A stretch of 64,000 nt of DNA from Ailurus styani (lineage: Eukaryota > Chordata > Mammalia > Carnivora > Ailuridae). Below are positions 48,690-59,367 of the stretch, piece after piece (position 1 is the stretch's first letter; every line of letters starts with the position of its first letter). The notes under the pieces were generated by a model. It made no database searches. It was not told the origin of the DNA and saw nothing but the letters and a program-made list of their open reading frames with translations. Where the stretch lies: positions 1,031,276 to 1,095,275 of the forward strand of contig LNAC01000339.1 in assembly GCA_002007465.1 (NCBI GenBank), read 5' to 3'. The position numbers were made by a program, and so were the translations under genes.

Positions 48690-49605
48690 TTTTATTCCAT
48701 GTTTGGCCTAGTGAACATATTTGGAGAACACATCTAGTGATTGTGTGCATAATTCAACTAGATACATGAAAACCCTTAAATGATTTTAGTAATAACTTCA
48801 GAGAATGACGGAAAGAATGCATTTGCCTATGAAATCACAGCAGTGATTTTTACACCCTGAGTAAGGAAGCAAGTGGTTTTTGCGATGCCCAGAATACCAT
48901 GGTTATGATAAATAGGGAACTACTCCTGTTTCTTTCAATAATCTGTGATTGTTTGGGGCCAGATTAAAGACACACTTTAGCCACATTTAGCCCCGGCAAT
49001 CTAAAGAAGTTGTGCACATGGACTTGTATGTGCTATGGTCTTTCATGAACTCTTACAACTTAAGAACTTGATGGGGCATTTAATTGATTCCAGTGAGCCA
49101 ACACAACTTTTCAGATACAAATTGTCAGTGTCTTGTGCTTCTAGTTAAGATAACCATCAAATATATCCTCTGAGGGTTTTCAGTGTTATGTGTGACCTGG
49201 CCTCATATGTCATGGAACTTAAAAACTTAATATAGGTGTGAACTCTATTTTATTTATTATTTTTGGAAATTATCTGCACAGACATTTAATATAATAAAAC
49301 ACTGTTCTCACACAATTCCCATGAGGTATAGATTAGTCACCCATATATTGACTTCTCAAATTTTTGTTGGTTATGTTCAAGACTACAAGATGGATTTTAG
49401 AAGAAATTTAAGTTAAATCTGTGAAGGCTGTTCATTAAACAAACATTATTTTATTTAGGTAAAAATATGTATACATTAAAAACAAAACAAAAAGCAAGTG
49501 AAGGCACTCACAAGCTCAGATTCACATCATGATGCAAATGGTGGGAACAAATCCCAAATGGTTGGTTGTGTAAAATCATTAGTACTTCTCTAATTGATTT
49601 ATTTT
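48690..49605. other. Intron stretch, nothing recognised
   Basis: No gene or repeat family named. Confidence 0.45.
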
Positions 49606-49611
49606 AGTTAT

Positions 49612-49810
49612 ACGTGGAAGTTAAGAAAGAAAATGGATGAACATACAGGAGGGAGAAAAAAAAGAGAGAGAGAGAGAGAGGGAAACAAATCATGAGAGAC
49701 TCTTAACTATAAAGAACAAACTGAAGGTTGATGGAGGGAGATGGGTGAGGAATGGGATCGAAGGTTGATGGGTATTAAGGAGGGCACTGGTTATGACGGG
49801 AACTGGGTAT
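49612..49810 (+). mobile_element. Carnivore L1 3' end, left part
   Basis: Contains (GA)n at 49662-49680, GAAACAAATCATGAGAGACTC, AACTATAAAGAACAAACTGAAGG, GGGCACTGGTTATGACGGG. It is interrupted by a SINE and continues at 50014. Confidence 0.88.
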
Positions 49811-50000
49811 TTTTTTTAAGATTTTATTTATTTATTTGACAGAGAGAGATTACAAGTAGGCAGAGAGGCAGGCAGAGAGAGAGGAGGAAGCAGGCTTCCC
49901 GCTGAGCAGGGAGCCTGATGCAGGCCTCGATCCCAGGACCCTGAGATCATGACCTGAGCCGAAGGCAGAGGCTTTAACCCACTGAGCCACCCAGGCACCT
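49811..50000 (-). mobile_element. Can-SINE, antisense, young subfamily, inside L1
   Basis: TTTTTTTAAGATTTTATTTATTTATTTGAC, GGCTTTAACCCACTGAGCC, ACCCAGGCACC. The 13-bp duplication GGGAACTGGGTAT is perfect at 49798-49810 and 50001-50013. Confidence 0.98.
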
Positions 50001-50013
50001 GGGAACTGGGTAT

Positions 50014-50098
50014 TATGTGTAAATGACAAGCCACTGAATTCTACTCCTGAAACCAATATTGAACTGCATGTCAACAAACTAGAACTTAAATTTAAAAA
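50014..50098 (+). mobile_element. Carnivore L1 3' end, right part and A-tail
   Basis: TATGTGTAAATGACAAGCCACTGAATTC, TGAACTGCATGTCAACAAACTAGAACTTAAATTTAAAAAAG is the L1 terminus. Confidence 0.9.
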
Positions 50099-50105
50099 AG
50101 AAAGA

Positions 50106-50298
50106 GGGCGCCTGGGTGGCTCAGTGGGTTAAAGCCTCTACTTTCGGCTCAGGTCATGATCTCAGGGTCCTGGGATCGAGGCCCGCATCGGNNNCCCCCC
50201 CCTCTGCCTGCCTCTCTGCCTCCTTGTGATCTCTCTCCCTCTGTGAAATAAATAAATAAAATCTTTAAAAAAAATAAAAATAAAAATAAAATAAAAAA
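50106..50298 (+). mobile_element. Can-SINE, young subfamily, containing an NNN gap
   Basis: GGGCGCCTGGGTGGCTCAGT, GTTAAAGCCTCTACTTTCGG, then NNN at 50192-50194 followed by eight C. Compared with the copy at 41682-41884, about 30-40 bases of the middle are missing, so the local sequence is not reliable. It is inserted in the A-tail of the L1. Confidence 0.95.
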
Positions 50299-50330
50299 AT
50301 AAAAAAGAAAGAAAGAAAGAAAAGAGGAAA
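50299..50330. repeat. (AAAG)n-like purine run after the SINE
   Basis: AAAAAAGAAAGAAAGAAAGAAAAGAGG. Confidence 0.8.
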
Positions 50331-50334
50331 GAAG

Positions 50335-50890
50335 TCATTAGTATTTGCTTTGGATATATATTCTATGAGTTTTCTTACTGATACTGCTCCGTACCCTGAC
50401 TAAGGACACTGTGATAGATGGCTGAAATGAGAGAAGGCAGTTGTGGCAAGTGAAATTGCACAATGTTTAGTGAAACTGAAACTAACAAGAAATTTAAATT
50501 ACCTTTAGTGAACTGAAATCTAGAACTACATCTAAATATGCATCATCTCCTCACCTTGGCATCTGCTGAATAGACGTTGAGGATGGGGTACTAGGCAGTA
50601 GTTGAATTTGAGGCCCGCAAATAATTAAAGGTAAAGCAGATTATCAATTAAATGATCCAAGACTGATTCTTTTAAATGTATATGGGAATTTAAAAGGCAT
50701 TCAACCCCAACACAGCCCTTAAGTCCTCTTTCAACCTCTGTTGTTTAGAAAGTTTCCAATTGTCCAATCTCTAACTGATGATATAGAACAATTAATTATG
50801 AACGCAGTTGTAAAGTCATGTATATCCCCAGTTAGGGTCCCATTAGGAGAGAGATAGTCTGTGATTTGTAATGAAATCTAGAACTTACAC
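50335..50890. other. Intron stretch, nothing recognised
   Basis: No gene or repeat family named. Confidence 0.45.
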
Positions 50891-50896
50891 CCTTCA

Positions 50897-51099
50897 TTTT
50901 TTTTTTTAAGATTTATTTATTAATTTGAGAGAGAGAGAGAGAGAGCATGGCCAGGGAGGAGTGGGGACAAAGTGGGAAAGTCTTAAGCAGACTTTGGGCT
51001 AAGCATGAAGCCTGACATGGGACTCTATCTCACAACTCTGAGATCACAACCTGAACCAAAGGGTCTGACGCTTAACCAACTGCACCACCCAGGTGCCCC
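50897..51099 (-). mobile_element. Can-SINE, antisense, older subfamily
   Basis: TTTTTTTTTTTAAGATTTATTTATTAATTTG, (GA)n, ACAACTCTGAGATCACAACC, head complement ACTGCACCACCCAGGTGCCC. Confidence 0.94.
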
Positions 51100-51104
51100 C
51101 AACC

Positions 51105-51970
51105 TCATTGTTTTTACTATGGTGTCATGATGATGATGACAATGATGATAATGTTATAATAATTACTTCCTATGAATTAAACAAGTTTACATTTTGATGA
51201 ATAAGTTATTCCTTCAGTATTCTGCTCTAGGTCATAAATACTTCAATATGTACACAACAATTCAAAATGTTACTAAAATCATACTAATTTAGTGATTTAA
51301 AAATTCTGCAATTGATTGAACACATTTGCTCCTTTTCAAACTAATTTTAAGCTCAAATTATAAATGAAAAGAGTTTGAGGAAGTTTAATATAAGGTGTAT
51401 GGAAAAGGAACATACACCTAGAATAGTAAGGTATTTTAGCTCTCCTCACTGCTGTTTTTCTATGCAAGTGCATAGAGTATTGAAAACACCATAAGACATG
51501 CTGCTTTGTCATTCACAGAGCTCAATTGAATCCTCTGACCTGTGTGCATGCATGATTTATACACAAACCATAACATAGGAAGAGATACTAGAACCAGATT
51601 GGCTTAAGATGGCTGAGACATCACCATTCTTCCCTGCTTATGTCACCCAGAGTAGAAGCATCTTTATCTCTTCTGCTTTCTCCTAGTCTGGTGTTCCATC
51701 AGAACACACCAAGTCCTTTCCCGATACCATAACCTCATTCTGGATGCAGAGCTAAGAATACCTCTATTTCTGTTGTCCTACATTGAGGTTATTCATAGTT
51801 TTTCTCTATTATAAATAACACCACACTGAATAACTTTGCACATAAGCTATCCTACATGGTTCACTTTACAAGAAACTTACATAAAACTGATGTTTGCTGA
51901 TTCAAACCCACAAGGCATACCTTTTAGACATGTGTTACTCATGTAAAATGGAAAAGGAAAACATGAAAAA
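51105..51970. other. Intron stretch, nothing firm
   Basis: A short GAT-rich run lies at 51127-51152. No gene. Confidence 0.45.
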
Positions 51971-51974
51971 TATT

Positions 51975-52120
51975 AGTCTTCCCTCAGTTACTTACTATTT
52001 GCCTCTCTATTTTAATTTTAAGTTCCTCGAGGGCAAGGATTATGCCTTCAAAATTTTGCATTTCCTGTGAGTCCAGAATTATTCCCTCTATAATACTCAG
52101 TAAAAGTTTGCAACCTTGAA
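51975..52120 (+). mobile_element. L2 3' end fragment
   Basis: TTTTAAGTTCCTCGAGGGCAAGGATTATGCC.. ATAATACTCAGTAAAAGTTTGC is a diverged L2 3' UTR. Confidence 0.72.
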
Positions 52121-52124
52121 CTGT

Positions 52125-53027
52125 ATATGAAATGGCTTTGAATAGTCAGCAAACCAACACCTGTTTTTGCCTCCACAAGCTACAATGCATGTGAAGGATT
52201 TTCCTGGTTCTCTTTACACACAGCATCTGCTGCCAACAGGTGATGCATTCTGGGGAGAAGAGCCTTGCCAGAGGGGTTTTCCTTTACTAACAACATCCTC
52301 TTTCCAGATGTTTCTTCCCTGAGTATATCCTGAATTATGAGGCCCCAGGAGGCAATTGCCATCACTGAGATGACATGTCACACCTGGAATTCGACACTCT
52401 TCCCCACCACACATTTTCCCAAAGTTAAATGTCAAATCTAAGTTTATTGCTAAGGGACTTGGTTGTTTCTCTGTGAAGCCAAATATTGTGCTTAATATTA
52501 GCTTACCGCTCGTGTTTACCACTTTAAATGTAAGTAGACATGTAAAGATGAAGCTAAACTATTTTAAGATCAGATGGAATTGAAAATATAGAAGATAGAA
52601 TTCATGGTCTTATGGCACTCCATCATTTTTCTTAAATATATATACCACTATGTAAGTTGAATTAGTTATATGCTTGGAATATGTAAATTAGACTGATCTC
52701 TGTGTACTGTCTTATGTATGAAGAAGGAAAGTACTATATAACTTTTTTAAATAGTAGCCATTGGAATGCATGTAATTGTGTGTATATATATATATGTACA
52801 TATGTACACATGTATGTCATAGTTCACTATATCAAACCTGTACCTTCATCTACATATCCAGATGATAGTTTTGCTTAATGTAAGTTGATTGTTAGTAACT
52901 TTCCTATTCACCAGTGAGTCATGCACACTTTACTTTCCTCATAGGATATCATAATATCTTTATTTCTGTTCTGTTTCAGTTAAGCCAAAAACAGTTTTCT
53001 ATTTGGAATGGTTTTTGTTTTGTTTTA

Positions 53028-53059
<32 letters not shown>

Positions 53060-53640
53060 GCCTGGGAATGGCTCACTGAAGAGTTTAATGAGAATATGTT
53101 TTAAATGCCAACCAGAGAATGTCATTTAGAAATGGTTAGAATGGTATATTACTTAGAAATAAGCTTTTTTTCCAATCCTAGCAACAGTTACATATATAAT
53201 TGAAAACTTTATATTTACAATCAAATAATTCTAGGGTATTTTTTGTCACAAAGTTTTGGTTTTACCGAAAAATCAAAGATGATATTCAAAATATAGATGA
53301 TTTAATTTATCTTTGTAACAAATTATAATTACCTTTTTAAAATAACTGAATGTGTATCGCTTGCATATAAGAGGCCTAAGAATGGGACAATTAAAAAAAT
53401 TCTGGCAAAATGCATATTTCTCTAAAAATTATCATGATATCTAATTGCCATTTATTAGCTTCAATCTGGAACTTCAACATACTATCATTTGTATAGGGTA
53501 AACTAAAACTTATGGCACAGGCTAGTCTTATACACTAACAAACTGATGAAGTGATGAAAGAATGGGAAAAAGACAGTAGTAAAATTAAATTCAAAAATCA
53601 AATCTTGGATCACTGAAAAATAAAGTAAAAAAACAAATAA
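52125..53640. other. Intron stretch with small simple repeats
   Basis: A TATATA/TGTACA run at 52778-52818 and a (TTTA)n run at about 53019-53058. No interspersed repeat or exon recognised. Confidence 0.45.
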
Positions 53641-53647
53641 ATAAAGT

Positions 53648-53850
53648 CTCTGCAAAGATACCAGGGACTTTTCTAAATTCTTTAAAATATCCTTGCTGGG
53701 TTATTTAATCCTCACAGCAGCTGTATGTGGTCAGTTCTACAATTGTCTCAAACTTTCAGATGGAGACACTGAGCCTGAGATACATACATACCTTGCCCTG
53801 GATAACACCGCTAGTAGAGAACCCAGGATTCATATCCATGACATTTGAGG
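53648..53850 (-). mobile_element. MIR, antisense
   Basis: TTATTTAATCCTCACAGCAGC, CAGATGGAGACACTGAGCC, CCTTGCCCTGGATAACACCG, TAGTAGAGAACCCAGGATTC are clear reverse-complement MIR landmarks. Confidence 0.88.
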
Positions 53851-53947
53851 ATAAAGAGACCGTTTGATATTTGAGGGAATATGGACATTTTAATCAAATT
53901 TTATCAAATGCTCTTGAATAAAAGCTTCCCTATTCTAGTACATCAGG

Positions 53948-53975
53948 AAAAAACAAAACAAAACAAAACAAAACC
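53948..53975. repeat. (AAAAC)n run
   Basis: Five AAAAC units. Confidence 0.9.
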
Positions 53976-53979
53976 CACA

Positions 53980-54690
53980 AACAAATACCATATAAACTTT
54001 TCCCCTTCACTCTGGGAAGTTTACGGTAGTAAGCATAACAAAGTTACTCAGAAATCCCAGAGTGAATGATCTGTGTTCACCAGTGGTTTCCAGCCATCTT
54101 TGACAAGAAAACTCTTAATGAGGACACCTTTCAAGCCCTTAGGAAATGAGTCCCTTCAAATATAAATAGAAAGTTCAGCCCTACTATCTGGCAGAGAGAA
54201 AACTGAGGTGACAAATGCCCGTGTAATCCTGAAATCGTACCTCCCAATGCTACAGATTTTTGACCTCACTCGGTTCTTAAATCAGCATGTAGGCATAACG
54301 ATTCTGCTATTTTAAGTATCTGCCAGATTTCCATTTTTTTAAAATCCTCTCCACAAGAAAACCATCATTGTAGTGAAGATATGTAGATGGAATAGACAGA
54401 GGGGCTACATTATAGTTGAGTTAACACAAGCATGCACGTAAAATTTTAATTTAAGTAATATTCGGATTTTTTTGGTTATTAAACATTCCATTTATCTTGA
54501 AGTATTTAATATCTAAAAATCAGAGAAAAATAAAACCCACCAATGAACAGAGAACTCTAGGAGAGTCTTGAGGATCTCGAGAATCTCCTTTGAATGGTGA
54601 CCATGGGCCCTAAGTACATTTTACTGCCACAGCCTTACTGTATAATATCATGGAGTTCATCATATCTAGTTCAACAGAGTTTTTTATGTG
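53980..54690. other. Intron immediately upstream of the exon, nothing recognised
   Basis: Unique sequence leading to the branch point and acceptor. Confidence 0.5.
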
Positions 54691-54693
54691 TTG

Positions 54694-54723
54694 TTCTGAC
54701 CACTGTATGTTTTGTCTTTACAG
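54694..54723 (+). other. NEGR1: 3' splice site (acceptor) of the NEGR1 exon
   Basis: A branch-point-like TTCTGAC (54694-54700, candidate A at 54699) lies 24 bases before the end of a T-rich tract that closes with TTTGTCTTTACAG. The AG is at 54722-54723. The frame of the downstream Ig homology begins exactly after it. Confidence 0.9.
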
Positions 54724-54849
54724 TTCCTCCGAAGATATATGACATCTCAAGTGATATGACCATCAATGAAGGAACCAATGTCACCCTTACTTGCTTGGCC
54801 ACTGGGAAACCAGAGCCTTCCATTTCTTGGCGGCACATCTCCCCATCAG
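54724..54849 (+). CDS. NEGR1: NEGR1 internal exon: first part of Ig-like domain 2 (probably exon 3)
   Basis: The gene product is a GPI-anchored IgLON adhesion protein of neuronal membranes with three Ig domains, involved in cell contact and neurite growth. The exon is 126 bp. It completes a split Val codon (G|TT) and runs on as [16 protein letters not shown], then [19 protein letters not shown], then RHISPS, ending one base into the next codon. The B-strand Cys (TGC, 54792-54794), the C-strand Trp (TGG, 54828-54830) and an N-V-T glycosylation sequon (54777-54785) mark the first half of an I-set/C2 Ig fold. The partner Cys would be in the next exon. Both introns are phase 1, as expected for IgLON Ig exons. 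The sequence fits recalled human NEGR1 (about residues 137-179) with two conservative changes, N to S in DIS-N-DM and V to I before NEG. LSAMP, the nearest paralog, has PPKISNISSDVTVNEGS here and fits worse. There is no stop or frameshift. Read-through open frame upstream of the acceptor is chance intron sequence. Confidence 0.96.
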
Positions 54850-54855
54850 GTAAAG
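54848..54855 (+). other. NEGR1: 5' splice site (donor) of the NEGR1 exon
   Basis: The sequence AG|gtaaag, with GT at 54850-54851, is a strong donor placed just where IgLON homology stops. Without splicing the frame would run into non-homologous sequence. Confidence 0.9.
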
Positions 54856-54984
54856 CAGAAATATATCAGTGTTGTTTGTGCTGCTGTTCAATATTTTCCT
54901 GTAACCTTACTTGTTCAGAACCTAAGAGTCCACTTATATTTTCTACATCTTTTTCATGAGGTAAACAGGGTGCATATTTTTACA

Positions 54985-55090
54985 CTTAATTTTATACCTG
55001 AAGGCACAATAGTTCACAAAAGTTAAATAAATGAACAGTTTCTGTCAGAGCCCAGAATAGAATCTATGTCTCTTGATTCTTAGTCAAGGT
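54985..55090 (-). mobile_element. Possible MIR fragment, antisense
   Basis: AGAGCCCAGAATAGAATCTATGTCTCTTGATTC resembles the MIR 5' half in reverse complement. Confidence 0.45.
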
Positions 55091-55329
55091 TATTTTCATT
55101 TTAGTATACTGGATAATCACAAATCAATAGACAAAAAGCTCAAATAGAAATATCACAAGAGAAATATCTTCATTTAAATGTGTAAGGCTTTTATTCAATC
55201 GTCATTCACATGTTAATAGGCCAGCATGAACTGCTAAGGTAATCAAGAGAGAATGAAATTATACAAATTATGAGGTTGCTAGGTCTAATTTCAAAATGCA
55301 GTTCAGAATCAAGGATCTGGCAGTTAGAA

Positions 55330-55425
55330 TTAAATTTTAACTGATGAGGGACCTAAAAACCCAAGACTTTAAGTAACTTGAACAAGATCACATAGCTAAG
55401 TGAAATTAAGGGCTATAACATTTTT
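55330..55425 (-). mobile_element. MIR core fragment, antisense
   Basis: AACTGATGAGGGACCTAAAAACCC.. TAAGTAACTTGAACAAGATCACATAGCTAAGTG. Confidence 0.7.
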
Positions 55426-55429
55426 AAGG

Positions 55430-57335
55430 GTTTCTGGTGCCTTCTGCTACAGTGCACATGTTCCTAAAGAGATTAAGTCAACTGTAGGAAGTTGGGGATA
55501 ATCATCATCAAAACAAAACTTTTCACAGCCACTCTTCTGAGAATCACCAATTTATGTCAAGTTTAAATATTCGAACTATCTAGCTTTGAGTTGTACCCTG
55601 GAAGTAACAGTGGTACTTGTAATGAATAGGATCCCACCATATTTCTGGTGAGTGAAATTTGATTTTATTAGTTTTATAGTTTTGGTGGAAATAGCTCTAA
55701 CAAGGCTAGTGTGATGAAATTGCTTTTAAAGAAATCAGAAAGGCACCCTTTATGGAGGTGTTGAAAGAGTACAATTGCCAGATCCTTTTTATCTGCTAAT
55801 GCTTTCTTTAATATCACTTATCTTTAAGTGTCTTTCAGTTTCCTTGTTTATGCAGGAGATCTAATGAAACTTACATCACATGCTAAGTATTACTATTAAT
55901 GTGAGAAAAAAATCAATATAACAGCAGTACACACTTATATAATATGCATTATGGCCCCTATAATATTTCTGAAGCATGAGTGTGCTCCTGACTGCCAACA
56001 CTCCACCCCTTCAAGCAGCTACAGAATCATAAAACAGATATATGAGCACTGAATTAGTGGCAGGACTCTCTGTGGGGTCTAAGTGAGACAAGGACTAGCA
56101 GTTAGGATGTATCTGCTTTTATCTCAAGGTCCTTAAACCTCAACTCAGCCAATCCTCCTGCAAATCTCATCAACTCATTTATGCTCACCTTGTAGTCTAC
56201 TTTCCAAAAATCGAATAATAAAAATCCCTAGCTATTGTGAGACTCAAAAAAGATAATAAGCATAAATGTGCTTTAAAAAGTATAAGGTGATATGCAAATG
56301 TACGGCTGATTCTTAATCATCTTTCCGGGGATTTAAATCTGATATGGCAATATAATTTTTGTAAGAATGAAGCACATAATCTCCATCTTCATATAATTTA
56401 AGATTAATATTTTGGACTGAGCTCTCCTGCTTTGCAGTGCTTGTTATTATGCATATTCTTCTTTTTTAAGTGCTTGGATACATTTTGGTTTAATTAAATA
56501 GCATGAATGTTGGTTAGTGAAGTTATTAGAATAATGATAATGGATAACATCATGACGCTGAAAGAAGACAGATTGGGTTTATAAGTTAAACTGTGCATGG
56601 ATTTATTTTTCTGATCCTGCCATACAGAGCAAATGAGTAAAATTAGCATAAATATTAACTGTTACCCAATGAATAGCTAGACATGGCTGATATATTTATA
56701 AATGCTTCCAATAATTTCAAATTATAATTTGTTAATGATCTGTATTCAAATGCATAGCACCGTAGAGTTTCTGCTTTAAGTAGCATGTCTGATAATTCTA
56801 TTAAATTTCTTCGACTTACATGTTTATATTTGAAAGCCAAATTATAAATGTCACTGATCTGTCTATATTTTACCTAAAAAATATCAACATTTTGCATACT
56901 CTCATCTTTTGCTATATCACAAAAGAAAATGTGTCTCAAAAGTGTGGTCACCATATCGACAGTGGAGAGTGTTAAAAACACATCCAGATATACACCCTAT
57001 CAATACCAGAAATAATGGCTAGTTTTTGTACATGTGTGATTTGTTTAGATTGTTTTTTAACCGGTACTTTTGTGAATTCTTACTGACTATATCAGTTTTA
57101 AAAATCAATAAAAAAAATGGTTACAGGATGACAGCCCTACAGAGCTGCTCCCTAATCCACAAAAACAATTAGGTTGTGGGTTCAAGCATACCACAAACAC
57201 TGCTGAACTAACTGGAGGTGTCATTCTACGTACTAGTTCAAACAATTCAGTGTACTTTGTGCAAAAACATCTTTCTGGAGAAGTTTCTGGATATATGAGC
57301 TTCCTTAGAGTTTATGTATGCTGATAATTTCTTTC
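55430..57335. other. Intron stretch downstream of the exon, nothing recognised
   Basis: 1.9 kb without a named repeat, AT-rich. No second Ig2 exon was found in any frame. Confidence 0.5.
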
Positions 57336-57339
57336 TGTA

Positions 57340-58310
57340 TTTTCTATTCTGTATTTAGGAATTAGTTTCAAATTCATGTAAAAATTGTTAGAGAAATAAT
57401 ACAAACTCTTCCCTACATCCTTTACTCAGTTTTATCCATTGTTTTTCCCATTTGCTTCAACATTTGCTATGTGTAGAGTATGTGGAAATTTATATATTTT
57501 TTTCATTGAATCATTTGAGAACAATCTGCACATACCGTGCCCTTTTCTTCCTAGTTATGTCAGTGTGCATTTCCGAAAAATATGGAATAAGGACATTCTC
57601 TTATATCTAACCACAGTGCCATTTTCAGCTTGTTTACATTTCACATTGATATCATACTTTTGTCCCATTACTATTCATATTCCAATTTTATCAATTGATG
57701 GAATAGCGTCCTTAATGGGTTTTTTTTTTCCCCTCTCATACAAAATCCAAGTATCATATATGGTTGTCACATCACATTACTCCTCTTTATTCTGGGGTCT
57801 AATTTCTTGGTCTTTCTTTGTCGTTTCCAAACATTGATATTTTTCAACAATGCGTGTGTCACCCCCACTTTTTTAATAGAATCTTTCTCATTTGGGGTTT
57901 GACTCATGTTTCCTCATGATTAGGTTTTAGTTATGCCCACCTGGGACTAAATAAGTGAAGTTGGAGACTTCTCAGGGAGTGATATCCAGAGGCACAGGAT
58001 AGCCATCTGTCCCTCATTTGTGATGTTAATCTTGATTACCTAATCAAGGTGTCTGATTTCTGCATTGTATAGTTCCTTTTGTTTTTTCCTTCCCTCTGCT
58101 ACCAATAAGCAATAGGGAGAGATTTTACAAAACATTAAATGCAAATGTCTGTTACTTGTTAACCTTCCCTCAGATTTTGCATTATCAGTGATTCTTTTGT
58201 GAACTAATCTTTACTCTGATGATTTACAAAGTGATGATTTTTCTAGCTTGAGCAATCCTACTTTTTCCCAATTAGCATTGGCATTCTACTATAAGAACCT
58301 CACTTCCCCC
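57340..58310 (-). mobile_element. Old L1 3' UTR, antisense
   Basis: TCAGTGTGCATTTCCGAAAA, GGACATTCTCTTATATCTAACCACAG, TTCTTGGTCTTTCTTTGTCG, TTTGGGGTTTGACTCATGTTTCCTCATGATTAGG, GGCATTCTACTATAAGAACC are in the order of an antisense L1M-type 3' UTR. It resumes near 58800. Confidence 0.85.
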
Positions 58311-58311
58311 T

Positions 58312-58389
58312 CTTTCTTTCTTTCTTTCTCTTTCTTTCTTCTTTCTTTTCTTTCTTTCTTTCTTTTCTTTCTTTCTTTTTTTTTTTTTA
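58312..58389. repeat. (TTTC)n pyrimidine tract
   Basis: TTTC units with interruptions merging into poly-T. It is probably an expanded tail of the adjoining antisense SINE. Confidence 0.93.
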
Positions 58390-58567
58390 GATTTTATTTA
58401 TTTATTTCACAGAGGGAGAGAGATCACAAGGAGGCAGAGAGGCAGGCAGACAGAGAGAGGGGGAAGCAGGCTCCCCGCTGAACAGGGAGCCCGATGCGGG
58501 CCTCGATCCCAGGACCCTGAGATCATGACCTGAGCTGAAAGCAGCCCACTGAGCCACCCAGGCGCCC
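58390..58567 (-). mobile_element. Can-SINE, antisense, first of an adjacent pair
   Basis: AGATTTTATTTATTTATTTCAC, CCGATGCGGGCCTCGATCCC, GCCACCCAGGCGCCC. The head has a small deletion (GAAAGCAG joined to CCCACTGAGC). Confidence 0.95.
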
Positions 58568-58568
58568 A

Positions 58569-58772
58569 CTTTTTTTAAAAAAAGATTTTATTTATTTATT
58601 TGATGCAGAGAGAGAGAGAGATTACAAGTAGGCAGAGAGGCAGGCAGAGAGAGAGGAGGAAGCAGGCTCCCCGCGGAGCAGAGAGCCCGATGCGGGCCTT
58701 GATCCTAGGACCCTGAGATCGTGACCTGAGCCAAAGGCAGCTGCTTAACCAACTGAGCCACCCAGGCATTCC
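58569..58772 (-). mobile_element. Can-SINE, antisense, second of an adjacent pair
   Basis: AAAGATTTTATTTATTTATTTG, GGCAGAGAGGCAGGCAGAG, AACTGAGCCACCCAGGC. It directly abuts the previous SINE in the same orientation. Confidence 0.95.
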
Positions 58773-58789
58773 TTGGTTTTTGTTTGTTG

Positions 58790-58910
58790 TTTGTTTGTTG
58801 CACTTTCTTACCTTCTGACATGACAAAATATGCCAGCTTCATCTTGTATTTTAGCTGCCCTTTCTCTGGAATCAACCATTTTACATTACTTCAATGATTG
58901 GATACTGTTT
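58790..58910 (-). mobile_element. L1 3' UTR, antisense, continuation beyond the SINE pair
   Basis: CTTTCTTACCTTCTGACATGAC.. GCCAGCTTCATCTTGTATTTT.. TCTGGAATCAACCATTT continues the L1 at 57340-58310. Confidence 0.7.
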
Positions 58911-58914
58911 ACTT

Positions 58915-59365
58915 GGGGTTATGATAGTTATACATTGGTTTAAAATATATAACTCTGTTGATATACTTTATAGTAAAATTATCAGAAACTCAGACATCTA
59001 GACTATTTTCTATGAGACTCCATTAACCAAAAGAACTTAAATAACTTTAGTGCAAAAGATTAATCCTATTTTGTTTGGTTTTATCTAACAGCAATCCCGG
59101 AACAGGGCCTAGGACATACAGAGGGTGATTATGGAACCAGTAGCAAAAAGATATTTGTATCAAGAAAAATATAAGGAGGTAATTGTTCTATTGTGAGAGA
59201 TTTAGATAGGTTTATGTATCTTTATTTACAAGAGATACTACTGCTTTACCTAATCTATAAATAATTTCTTATCTACTTAGAAAATTTTCAAGATTTTCTA
59301 AAAATTCATATGAGAAGGTGTATGATTCCCTTCATTCCTACTGGTAATTGCTTAGGCATTAGATG
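58915..59365. other. Intron stretch, nothing recognised
   Basis: No gene or repeat family named. Confidence 0.45.
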
Positions 59366-59367
59366 GT

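Larger units (their letters stand above)
1..54723 (+). other. NEGR1: Partial NEGR1 intron upstream of the Ig2 exon (inferred)
   Basis: No other exon homology was seen on either strand, so everything before the acceptor is read as one intron continuing off the left edge. NEGR1 introns are known to reach hundreds of kilobases. The interval is filled with SINE, L1, L2, MIR, MaLR, ERVL and simple repeats, listed separately. A nested non-coding transcript cannot be excluded from sequence alone. Confidence 0.8.

Noticed and set aside
54594..54723. ATG-led extension of the NEGR1 frame upstream of the exon
   Set aside because: Homology to IgLON proteins begins exactly after the AG at 54722-54723. 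The upstream segment contains the branch point and pyrimidine tract and has no family resemblance.
57439..57837. 132-residue hydrophobic open frame on the + strand
   Set aside because: It lies in an antisense L1 3' UTR, with no start context or family resemblance.
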